A stretch of 64,000 bases of DNA, from positions 74,706,401-74,770,400 of the forward strand of contig JAKGHH010000001.1 in assembly GCA_022828595.1 (NCBI GenBank), read 5' to 3'. Source of the DNA: Nelumbo lutea (Eukaryota; Streptophyta; Magnoliopsida; Proteales; Nelumbonaceae). A program made the translations under genes and the position numbers. The notes beneath the pieces were generated by a model. It had not been told where the DNA came from. It saw only the letters and a program-made list of their open reading frames with translations, and searched no databases. Below, in pieces: positions 44,288 through 55,222 of the stretch (its first letter is position 1; each line of letters begins with the position of its first letter).

Positions 44288-44601
44288 GGGGATGTTCTTT
44301 TTCTAGATTTTGACTGGTGGAATGTTGGTCAATGGAATTTATGTGGGGACCAGTGAAAGTTTATTTTCCTGGTACCCATCTCTTATGTGGGTAAATAACT
44401 TTACCAACACTTGAAAGGGACAAAAATACCCCTTGTAATAATGGATTTTTATAGATAAAATGGTCATTGCCTTATTTTTATGGGAAATAAAAGAACATGG
44501 ATAAATGCACTTACATACCTGGGTAAATCTTTCTTGGGAAACTATTACTTTAGTAAGTGCATTTACCTTGATAAATAACTTACCGAAATGCGAAAATGGC
44601 C
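44288..44601 (+). mobile_element. PIF/Harbinger-type MITE, second copy
   Basis: 314 bp flanked by TTA (44285-44287 and 44602-44604). Copy 1 of the duplication reads aaatctttaatttattagg at the equivalent place (about 10030), giving the empty site. Its ends (ggggatgttcttttt; the reverse complement of the right end ggccattttcgcatttcg) match the element at 2517-2912. Confidence 0.85.
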
Positions 44602-44915
44602 TTAATTTTTTAGGAGAATGACTCATCATTATCCTCATTATTCAAGCTTTATTCATCTATTTAGAGTCGATAAAGAGTTTAGATCTACTCCACACAAACC
44701 TCACATCACGGCCCAATCGTGTGGAAACTAGGGTTGGATTTAACTAACTCAACCCACCCATTTATTAATGAGTTGGTTGTACGTTTTAATCATGGGTCAT
44801 TAATGGGTGGGATAACCCAATAAATTGAATTTTAATGAATTGGACAGGTTGGGTCAAGGGTGTCCTGTGGTAATAACCATCACTTTATGTTTGCTTTTCA
44901 TTCATTTGTTTTCCT

Positions 44916-45763
44916 ATCTAGTACTCTCTCACTCTAGTTTTGGAGAATATTTTTTCATAGATTAATTTCTTAATTTTTTAATTGCTTATTTAAAAAATAA
45001 ATATGGATTATTAGTTAAAGAGTTTCCCTAAATTTTTTTATAATTGTTAACTATAATTGTTGATTTTATAGAAATTAGTAAATTACTCTAATTAGTAATA
45101 TCTTTTATCAATAAATTATTATTGTAAAAATTAATTGAATTATTAAATTATGCTAAATATTGAAATTTTGAACATTTATTAATAATCCAAAAATTATTAA
45201 ATAATGGATTGTTTATTAATTTTTGGTATATTATTAAATTATTTAATATTTGTTAAATAATGGATTATTTAACAATAGATTACTATTTAAGAATAGATTA
45301 TTTAACAATAATGGAAGGTGCCACACATATATAAGAAACATCAAATTCCCCATATTCCCCTCGTTTTGCTTGAAATCATGTCTATAGATGTAAATTTTGT
45401 TTGATTTGGAAAACCAAATATTAATAAATTATGGCCCTATTTTTTTGGCAGAGTGGAGAGAAAATAGGGAAATTAGAGATAGAAGTGAAGGAGAGGATAA
45501 AATATATATTGAGCTAATTAAGGAGAGAAGTTAGGTTGTTATAGAAAGTGAGAGACATGAGTTGTGGGGGGAGAGAGAGAGAACCCAATGAGAAGGGAAA
45601 TGAATAAAGAGAGAGGGCGTTGAGATGGAAAACTAGGAGTGGTGGGATGGAGGAGAATGCAAGATTGGGGTAATGGAGCAAGGAGAAGCAAGGTGACGTG
45701 GACCGTCTTACTATGCACACACACACACACACACTAAGTAGAGTTCAAATACAATTCTGAATT
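44916..45763. other. Gene-free AT-rich spacer
   Basis: No gene supported. AT-rich with repeated aataatggatt/ttaacaata phrases (about 45180-45310), a purine-rich part (45460-45690) and an (AC)n run at 45716-45735. Confidence 0.45.
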
Positions 45764-48180
45764 TTACAAGATAAGATGCAAGAGTCATGTATTTAGTCAT
45801 CCAAGCAATGATGGATTCCTATTAGACTTAGACTCAGACTCCATCTAGAACTTGGGTAAGAATGCCTTATGTAATTTGTAGACATGATGAAGTTTTTGTC
45901 AATAAATCCATATAAGAATGCATTTTGGATGTCTAATTGACATATAGTCCAATTAGAAAATAATGCAAGTGAAAGTACACAACAAATGGTGGGATATTTC
46001 ACGACTGGGGAGAATGAATCCTCATAGGTAACACCTGAAATTTGAGCAAAACCTTTTTTATTAACCTAGCCTTGTGCCATTCTACCCTACTATTAACATG
46101 TTGCTTAAGTTTGTAAATCTACTTGTAGTCTATAACATGCATGGAGGGACCATAGGGAACCAATGACCAAGTTCCATTCCTCATAAGAGCTTCAAATTTA
46201 GTGGATACAACAGATAACCATTATGGAGATTTGGATGCTCGAGTAAAGGAAATGGGCTCAATTAGGTCTACATCATTTAACATTGCAATCAGAATGGGAT
46301 AAGGTGAGCATGAAAGGATACAACATTGCTCATGGATCAAGTAACCATAGGATGTGTGTGTCATGGAAACCTAGCCGAGGGCCATGTTGATAGATTTCTT
46401 AAGGTTGCACATGCGAGGTAGAGGAGGAGACACCCCCTTATTATCATGATCTAAAGTAGGTGGAGTGTGGGAGGTGTGGCTATAATAGGCAATTTGCTTG
46501 TTATGTGATTGGAAATGGAAGTGTGAACGACACTGAGGCAAAAGAAGTAGGCTGCATAAATTGGAAAAAAGGAAAATACTGTTCACCAAAGATGATATCT
46601 CAATTAATGCATATACTACGGGTGTGAGGCTGAAGGCATCCGTATCCTTTTGTGAAAATTACTATTTCCCAAGAACATGCATTATATAAACCTGTCATCA
46701 AGCTTGTATTTGGCATATGGGCACAAATAAGGATAGCAAGCACACCTAAAAATTTTAAGCATAGAGTAATATGGAGAAGTGTCAAAAAGTACATCAAGGG
46801 GAGTCTAATAATTAAGAAGGGGAGTGGGCAAGTGATTAATCAAATAAAACAGATTTGGTATAGCCTCGTCCCAAAAGTGTTTAGGGATGGATGTGTTAGA
46901 TAGAAAAACTATGTCAGTTAGTTTCCATGATGTGTTGGCATTTTCTTTTAGTTGTACCATTTTAGGATGAACATGGGGACAAGACAAGCAATGGTCAATG
47001 CCAAAATGGTCAAGGTAGGTAGAGGAATGTCTACATTCTCCTCCCCAATCAGATTGAAAATACTTGATGGTGGTGTTAAAAAGGTTTTCAACATGAGCTT
47101 TAAATTTCAAGAAAGCATCAATAACATCAGACTTTTTGCCAAGAGGATAAATCCAGGTAAATTTGGAATAATCATCAATAAAATGCATATAATAGAAAAA
47201 ATTACCACTAGACACAATAGGATCACGACCACAAATATATCAAAATACACTAACTGAAGAGGTGTAGTAAACACCAACAATGAATATGTAATAGGTAACT
47301 TATGGATCTTAGCTGCTTGACACACTATAAATATGTGATGACATTGACTTGTATATTGGCAACTAAAAACTAGAAACAATTTTGAAGACTAAACAAAGAG
47401 AAGGATGCCCTAGCCTTACATGCCACTACTCCATAGATGCCTTCTCACCTATTTAAGCTTAAATTGGACCTTGTGTAGAAGACTCTCAAACTTGAAGTTG
47501 ATGGAGGCCATCTTTAAGTGGCCCTTGAAGAAGCACTCTCCCCATTGAACAATCCTTCATAAGAAAACCAATGGAGTCAATCAAACTCAAAATAAGCATT
47601 ATTGTCCTTGGCAAACTAAGAGATAGAAAGAGATTCTTAGAGAGCTCTAGAACATGATAAACATTATCTAGAAGAAACTGGTTGCTTTTAGTATAAAGAT
47701 GAGAGAAACCAGTGTGATGGATATTCAAACCTACTCCCATTACTGATTTGTACTTGATCACCACCTCGGTAGTCAAATTGAGTTTGCAAATTATTCAGAT
47801 TTGGTATCATATGGGCTATAGCTCTTGAATTAAGATACCAGTTTAGGTCAAATTGTTGATGGCACAAAGCTTTTGGAAAAAATCATGCACTCATAAATCA
47901 TGCTGACAAATCTCATGGAAATCTTGTTCAAGTTGGAATAGCCAAGCTTCTTCTGGCTATAAAGATTGGGTTGTTCACCATGATAGTAGATGTCGAACCT
48001 TTTGTTACATGTAAGAACAGTATGACCAAACTTGTTGCAAAGTTGGAACCTCACCTGGTGATTATGGTTTTGAAAATTCTGGTTGTTGTTATAATTGTTC
48101 CAACCATGACTCCTGCCTCGTTCTCTATTGCTATATCCGCCTCTTCCTTAGTTATTATTTGATTAATTAGGAGCAAAGAC
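45760..48180 (-). pseudogene. Reverse-oriented Ty1/copia remnant (copia-R), pol and 3' gag
   Basis: Read right to left: zinc knuckle CNKFGHTVLTC near 48050, protease-to-pre-integrase region (FLLDNVYHVLELSKNLFLS, about 47650), integrase (FIDDYSKFTWIYPL, then FQSDWGGECR, about 47170-47000; PKHFWDEAI near 46860), then RT pieces (YKLKQ near 46110; QLDIQNAFLYG near 45930). It stops abruptly after the FLYG segment; the rest of RT and RNase H are missing. Numerous stops and shifts. The right part of this element continues at 53983 beyond the inserted copia-2. Confidence 0.82.
45764..45858. repeat. Direct repeat flanking copia-R (left copy)
   Basis: About 95 bp (ttttacaagataagatgcaagag..gactccatct..gaacttggg) matching 55132-55222. 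The two copies bracket the reverse copia remnant and may be eroded LTR pieces of it. Confidence 0.6.
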
Positions 48181-48437
48181 TGTTGGAGATATACCCCGGG
48201 CACTACATGATAAGCAGGAGAAGTCAACATGCATCATAATGATTGTTACCTACATGATAAGCATTATGTTATCAGAGTTTTATTTTTTCTGTTCTCTATA
48301 ACTCATCTTCTCAGTGTTTTTGTATATCTAAATCCTTGTGTAACTTATCATTGTATATCATCTATAAATATCAATTAATACAAATTGGCTCATGAGTTTT
48401 TCTTGAGCCTCCTCTTATTTTACTATTCAAGCTCTCA
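48181..48437 (+). repeat. copia-2 5' LTR
   Basis: 257 bp, tgttggagatatacccc to caagctctca. It differs from the 3' copy at roughly twenty positions by eye. Confidence 0.92.
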
Positions 48438-48495
48438 TATGGTATTAGAGCCTTGAACTTGACAAACGTCAATAGTCCTTTTAGATTCCCCAACC

Positions 48496-51400
48496 ATGGC
48501 AACAGAAAGCAATGCTACCAGCTTTGGCCAATAGGGAGAAGCCTCCAATGGTGTGAATATGACATCAATGATCACCATCACCAATTTTACCAATCTTATT
48601 TCAGTATGTTTGGACCGCAACAACTATCTACCATGGAAGACTCAAGTGGTTCCCATTCTCAAGGGATACAAATTGTTGGGTTATGTTAATGGAAATTTTC
48701 CATGCCCGTCAAACTTTATTGATGAAAACACCAACCGACAACCAAATCCTACACACACAACCTAGGTTGAGTAGGATCAGGTTAATCTTGGATGGTTATT
48801 ATCCTCCTTAATTGAACCTATTCTTGCATAGGTTATTGGTTGCTCCACCTCCAAAGAACTGTGGGATAGGCTTAGCAGATTACTTTCCTCATCTAGCAAG
48901 TCAAGAGTTCATGATCTAAATGTTGAACTTGCACATCTCAAGAAAGGAAACCTATCCGTAATTGATTACATTCAACAAGAAAAGAGTCTTTCTGATGCAC
49001 TTGCAGCTTGCAACTATTTTGTTTCAAGTGATGACTTGATTCACTATCTTTTGGGTGGACTTCCCTCTGAGTATGACACTTTTGTCATCTCAGTAACCAC
49101 TCGTCTCGATGAGTTAGCTTTACTAGATGTGTAGAGTTTGCTCATCACTTATGAGAAGAGACTTGAGCAGCACCATAAGTCTATTAGAGTTGATATACAC
49201 TCAGCCAATATTGCAACTCGAAAGAAGGATACAAACACAGGCTTTCACAATCAATACCCTTCTCACAAACAAAAATCACAACAGACTTCACTAACCAATT
49301 GTTTTAAATAGAGCTATAATAATAACAATGGCAACAACACATCCAAAAGGCAACAACCCCAAATCAGGTGATCGTTCTAACCCTGTTATTTGCCAGCTTT
49401 GTGGTTATATTGGACATATTGATCCTACTTGTCGCAGGTATCTTGAATTGATAAGTGGCAAGGGAAAGGCCTTTATTGCAACCTCTAGTCATGAACCTTT
49501 TAATACAAATTGGTATCCAAATTTCGGGGCAACAAATCACTTGACATCAGACCTGAATAACCTCTCTCTTCATGATGAATATTCTAGATCTGATCACATC
49601 ACTATTGGAAATGGTACCACTCTTCCTATCTCACACATTAGTTCTTCTAAGTTAAATACATCTCATGGACCTGTTCTTTTAAAGAATATATTACGAGTAC
49701 CTAAGATCACCAAGAATTTGCTTTTTGTGAGTCATTTTTGTAAAGATCACATTGCTACTTTTCTATTTAATGCTATTGGTTTTCATGTTAAGGACAATAC
49801 TATGGGGAAAATAATTATGGACGGTCCAATTAAGAATGAACTTTATTAGTTGCAAACTACTACACCAATGAATAAGACTATTACCCCATCAGCCATGGTT
49901 GGAGAATGATCATCTAAGTTGATTTGGCATAGGTGTTTTTGACATCCAAATTCCATAATCACCACACATGTTCTCTCTCATTTCAACTTGCCTATATCCA
50001 AAGATGACTTTCATTTCTGTAGTCCATGTGTGATGGGAAAAAGCCACGATCTTCCTTTTTCTCATAGTGTATCTACTGTTCATGCACTTCTTGAACTCAT
50101 TTATTCTAATGTTTGGGGACCAACCCCTGTCTCTTCTGTTGAGGGTTACAGATATTATCTCTTATTTCTTGATGCTTACAATAAATTTATTTGGGCATAT
50201 CTATGATAAATAAATTAGAAGTTGCATCTATCTTTCCTATTTTCAAAAATAATGTGGAAAATATGTTTGAGCGAAGGATTAAAATTTTATAAACTGATGT
50301 GAATATAAGTCTCTCACCACTTTGTTTCTTTAATATGGTATTACTCATAGATGTTTGTATCCACATATCCATGCCCAAAATGGTGCTGCTGAAAGGAGAC
50401 ATTGACAAATTGTTGAAATGGGTCTCACCTTGTTGAACATTGCCTTTATGCCCAAAGGTTGATGGTATGATGCCACTACTTCACATGAAATCTCCATGGG
50501 AGGTTCTTTATGGATCTGCACCAGATTCTTCATTGCTTCGGGTTTTTGGGTGTGCATGCTACCTGAATTTGCATCCCATAACACCAACCAAATTGGACTC
50601 TAGATCTCTCAAATGTGCTCATTTGGGATATAGCCCTCACCATAAAGGCTATAGATGTATTTATATTCGTATCGAACAGATTTGTCTCACAAAATGTTAT
50701 TTTTGATGAGGGAGAATTTCCTTTTGCAACCCTATCGGTCTCTCAACCATCTTTGTCCACTATTAGATTGCCAGTTGGTGTGCCACCGGTTGCCTATCCC
50801 TGTTCTGACAGTGGTGCTTCCAGGCCTTCATTACCATTAGTTCCCTCACCACTTATAACTGTTGATTCTTCCAATGGGCCTACCAATTCACTTGTGCCAT
50901 CAACTTCAGCTCACATATTCAATCACTTGGGCCTTGTACCATACCTATTCGGCTACCTACTATGACTACTGAGCTTCCCTCTCGAATTGTTATTCGCTCT
51001 CAGCACGACATATTCAAACCCAACCCCAGATATGCCATGCAGGCTAGTCATCTTGCTAAAACTGAACCCCCTCCTATGCTTAGCCCCGTAAGGATCCACG
51101 GTGGGTTGTTGCAATGGCAAATGAGTATAAGGCCTAACTACATAATGAAACGTGGACTTTGGTTTCCCTACCCAAAGGGAAAACCATTAACAACAACTAT
51201 TGGGTTTATAAGATCGTGCCGCCTTGATGGTTCTATTGACAAATTTAAGGCTCGTCTTGTAGCATGTGGCTACAATCAAGAGGCTGGTATTGATGATGAT
51301 GAGACTTGTAGTCCGATAGTCAAGCCATACAATTCGTATTGTCCTTGCTCTTGCAGCTTTCTTTAATGGGTTTGTACGACAATTAGATGTTATCAACAAA

Positions 51401-53722
51401 GATCAAAGTATCAGTATCAAGTATCGTACCGAACAACTTGGATACGAATACGAATACAAATATGGATACGCTTTGGAAATGCATGGATATGAACGAAAAA
51501 AATGGAAATGCTTAGATACACTAGAGAACATATACAAATTCCATAAATATATTAATAACACTAAATTTAAAATCAAATAGTCACAAATAATGTATAAATA
51601 CAAAGGAAATATACATTTTAATGGTATATATGATAAAATATAGTACAATTAATTTAGCATGATGCATTAATATCACACAATTTTATTGATAATGCATCAA
51701 TCAACTATTTTCTATTTTACTATTTTTAATTTTTATGTTTACAAAAAATTCAACTAAATATTAAATTCTCAAATGTAAACTAGAATATCAATTAATAGTT
51801 TGAAAAAAAAAATAATTTCAATTTAAAATATATCAAATCTGTTAAAATTTTTAAGATATAATATGCAAATTTTTAATTACTAATATAATTATTATATTAT
51901 TGATAATTTTGTTTCTATAGTTTTATCTAAAATTAAAATCATTTTTGGTATAAATGTTGATTAGTAGAGTTGATAGATTCTATTTAATAATATACTCTCA
52001 AATATTTTCTAAACATTTTTTATTTTTGTAAATATTTAATATGTTGTTATTTAATGTAATGTAAATTAAAAATTAATTAATTAATAATTTAATATATATA
52101 TATATTAATTTTATGTATTAAAATAATTATTTTATTATTAATATTTTTATTTGCATAAATTTTTAGAGATTAAGATCATCTTTTGGTTTTAATGTAAATT
52201 TGATAGATTATTTATTCCATAGGTTTATAAAATATCAATTTTGAAGATTATTCTTTACAATTTTTATCTAAAACTGTTGAACATAAATATATTATTTATT
52301 TGAATTACATGTACTATTTAGATGCTATATGTAATAAAAGTTATTTAGGTTTAGACAATTACACAAGTGCAAAGTTGCCTAAATGGTTTACAAGTTGCTT
52401 TAAACGCTTTTGCCATCTAGGGACTTGGGGGACTCAGGTTCGAGTCAGCGCGCGTATATGTTTGTATCGCATGGTATCGGACCGATACCTACTGATACAT
52501 GGTGATACGCACCCATATCGACCCGATACGCTCCGATACACACTGAAAGGAGACACCTCCAGTCGTAGTGTATCGTGTACCGGATAAGGCCAATACCGAT
52601 ACGATATACGGGCATATTTCTGCAAGGTATTCTCAAAAAAAAGTCTATATGCGCCAATTAGCTAGCTTTGTTGACCCCAGGCACCCTGATTTTGTATGTC
52701 AGAAATTTTGTTCTCTCAATTGGTTTTTGTGATTCCTACGTCAATTCTTCAATACTCATCAAGAAAGATAGTCATTCGACTATCCTACTATTAGTCTATG
52801 CCGATGACATCTTGGTTACTAGCTCAGATCCCCATGCTATTTCGTCACTCCTTGCCCAATTATCCTCTCAATTTGCCTTACATGACCTTGGACCTGCTCA
52901 CTATTTCTTGGGGGTTGAACTTCATCATGATTCCTGTGGGATACATCTTTCTTAGCCCAAGTATATTCAGGATCTCCTTGTACACACTTAGATGTAGGAG
53001 GCAAAACCCAATAAAACACCCATGGTTGCCTCTACTTGGCTTGACGCTCATTTTGGTGATTCACTTGATAATCCATCTTATTATAGGAATATTGTTGGTG
53101 CACTTTAATATGTCACACTGATATGTCCCAACATCTCGTTTGTTGTACACAAAGTTTACCAATTTATGTAGAACCCCAAGTCTCTCCATTGGGATTTTGT
53201 TAAGCACATTTTGCGCTATCTCAAAGGAACTATAACACATGGCATTCTTCTTCTCTCTCCATTAAGGCATATTCAGGTGCTGATTGGACTAGTTGCCTCA
53301 TTGACCATTGTTCACAAGGTGGATTTTATTATTTTTTTGGGACCTAATATCATATCTTGGAGTTCTCGCAAACAAACCACTGTTGTGAGGTCTAGTACAG
53401 AGTTTGAATACAGATGATTGGCTTTTACAACATCTAAGCTCCTGTGGATTTGTATGATTCTTCGAGTATTAGGCTTTTCACCACCTATGATGCTTACTAT
53501 TTGGTGTGATAATCTCTCTACTACTTACTTATCTTTGAATCCCATTCAACATGCATGAAGGAAGCACATAGAACTTGAAGAAGGTTGTTGCTAGTGTTCT
53601 CATTGCCAAGCACATCTCTGGTGAGAAGCAAATCACCAACATAATTACTAAACCTCTGCCCACAAGTTGGTACTTTGCTGCAAACTCACCATGGCACCTT
53701 CCCTATTGAGCTTGAGGGGGGA
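48496..53722 (+). pseudogene. copia-2 gag-pol remnant
   Basis: ATG 48496 opens gag; stops interrupt it at several points. LIHYLLGGLPSEYDTF near 49040 is the gag (UBN2-like) core. The zinc knuckle CQLCGYIGHIDPTC lies near 49390. The protease site reads WYPNFGATNH (49511-49540) instead of the usual D-S-G. The pre-integrase/integrase part shows CVMGKSHDLPF and YSNVWGPTP (near 50110), again with Asn where the first catalytic Asp is expected. RT begins near 51100 (GSIDKFKARLVACGYNQ). It is split by an insertion at about 51405-52640 and resumes with FVDPRHPDFVC. YADD is at 52797-52808. RNase H runs to the polypurine tract. Inactive. Confidence 0.88.
51405..52640. mobile_element. GATAC-rich AT repeat inserted in copia-2 RT
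   Basis: About 1.24 kb that splits RT between the LDV segment and YMRQ..FVDPRHPDFV. The left end is full of gtatcagtatcaagtatcg; the right end of cgatacctactgatacatgg and gatacgctccgatacac. The middle is AT-rich and matches 36540-37665. A short piece of RT seems to be lost at the junction, and exact borders and target duplication are unresolved. No ORF. Confidence 0.65.
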
Positions 53723-53982
53723 TGTTGGAGATATACCCCGGACACTACATGATAAGCATGAAAAGTCAGCATGCACCATAACGACTTTGTTACCTACAAG
53801 ATAAGCATTTTGTTATCAGAGTTTTGTTTTTTATGTTCTCTATACCTTATCTTCTCAGTGTTTTTTGTATATCTAAAACTTCGTGTAACTTATCATTGTA
53901 TATCATCTATAAATATCAATCAATACAAATTGGCTTGCGAGTTTTTCTTGAGTCTTCTCTTATTTTACTATTCAAGCTCTCC
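53723..53982 (+). repeat. copia-2 3' LTR
   Basis: 260 bp, tgttggagatatacccc to caagctctcc (terminal A changed to C). The polypurine tract is immediately upstream. Confidence 0.92.
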
Positions 53983-55131
53983 TAAATGGGTAGAATTCTG
54001 GTTCAAAGTATTGGATAGAAGTGCTAACCATTGAGACTGATTAGAAACTAATGGCGGGCATTGATGTCCAAGCCATATCTCATGGCTGACTAGAAGTCCA
54101 TGAAGGTCCTCTAGTTTGAGTTCATTGTGATGAAAGACTCAAATTCAGCCTCAAGGCTAGATAAAATGTATAAGACCGTATCTTCTTCTGTAATCAATGC
54201 TTGAATGGCTGCTAGCATATCAAAGAGCATGAGCCTTTTGAAAATACTCAAAAAGTGAAGAGGTGCCTTCTTTAGAGTTTGAAGTTAAAGATGCAATTGG
54301 AGTACTTGTGCTCTTGATGTCGAAGCAAATGATCATGCTTAAGTGAACCAAACTTCTAGTGAAGTAGATAATCCAACAACCTACAACAAGACACCTTCCA
54401 TCAAATGGTCATGCTAAAGTGAACAACCTGTGTGAAGCCAGTATTCATAATTTGGGTTTCAAAGTTTCTTGTCATTGGCATTTGCAATTTCCATTGGAGG
54501 TGGCTCTGATTTGCCTTCAACAATACTCATCAGACCATATATTTTGCAAATAAACATGAACTGGGAATGCCACATCATATAATTCTCACCAATCAATTTT
54601 ATGAGAATTAGGAATGGTAACGGGGTGGGGCACTCTGTCCCCACTTCGAAGTCAAGATACTTTGTCTCGTCCTCGGTGGCAGGGTGGGGCATCCACTCCC
54701 CGTCGGGGATGGGTAACTGAATTTTCCCCGCTCCAAGGCAACTTCTTAAAAATTATTTATTTTGTGGATAATTTACACATATAATATAAGAATTTGGGGG
54801 TATTTTAAGAATTGAATTATAATAGTTTGAGGGTACTTAAAACATGGATTTATGGAATTCTAAGATTTTAAAAATTTAGGAAAAACTTATAGATATTTTA
54901 AATATCAATATTAAACTTAGAGATATTTTACTAATTTTATCTTCAAGTTCAGGGCGGGTTCGGAGAATTATATACAAAACTCATCCCTGCCCTATCCCTG
55001 GTTCAAGGAAAAAGTATTTTCCCCATCGCCGCCCCATCCTCGTTTGGGGTCAGGGAAAACCTACCCTGTTCAGGGTAGGGCTCTGATTTTACGGGGGAAA
55101 TTGCCATCCCTAATGAGAATAAGACGTAAGA
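53983..55131 (-). pseudogene. copia-R gag remnant, right part
   Basis: On the minus strand: KLIGENYMMWHSQF and FICKIYGLMSIVEGK (54459-54600), the N-terminal gag of copia elements, then further downstream AAIQALITEEDTVLYILSSL and SLEAEFESF (about 54110-54210), the gag core. The stretch is interrupted by stops and by a hAT-like MITE at 54609-55112. It continues leftward at 48180 after copia-2. Confidence 0.75.
54609..55112 (+). mobile_element. hAT-like MITE, second family, perfect 8-bp TSD
   Basis: 504 bp with termini taggaatggtaacgggg and, as the reverse complement of the right end, tagggatggcaatttccc. The octamer atgagaat is repeated exactly at 54601-54608 and 55113-55120. Related to 10475-10994. 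It sits in the gag of copia-R. GC-rich ends, AT-rich middle, no coding sequence. Confidence 0.88.
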
Positions 55132-55222
55132 ATTTACAAGATAAGACGCAAGAGTCTTGTATTTAGTCATCCAAATGGTGATAGGCTCCTATTAGACTCA
55201 GACTCCATCTTGAACTTGGGCT
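55132..55222. repeat. Direct repeat flanking copia-R (right copy)
   Basis: Matches 45764-45858 in the same orientation. Directly adjoins the gag remnant once the MITE is discounted, which fits an eroded LTR. Confidence 0.6.

Larger units (their letters stand above)
41550..44915. repeat. Segmental duplication, copy 2 (main part)
   Basis: Matches 2250-4222 and 9193-10359. It includes the intact GRP gene, its TATA box and about 1.4 kb upstream. Its unique features are the MITE at 44288-44601 and the retained promoter segments. A short left part of the duplication lies at 38045-38105, beyond the array. Confidence 0.85.
48181..53982 (+). mobile_element. Ty1/copia LTR retrotransposon (copia-2), nested in copia-R
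   Basis: A 5.8-kb element with both LTRs, a degraded initiator-Met primer site (tggtattagagcc, 48440-48452), gag-pol remnants and a polypurine tract (cttgagggggga, 53711-53722). It is inserted in the gag region of the reverse copia. Flanking 5-mers (aagac and taaat) do not match, so the target duplication has been lost or altered. It itself carries a GATAC-rich insertion in RT. Confidence 0.93.
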
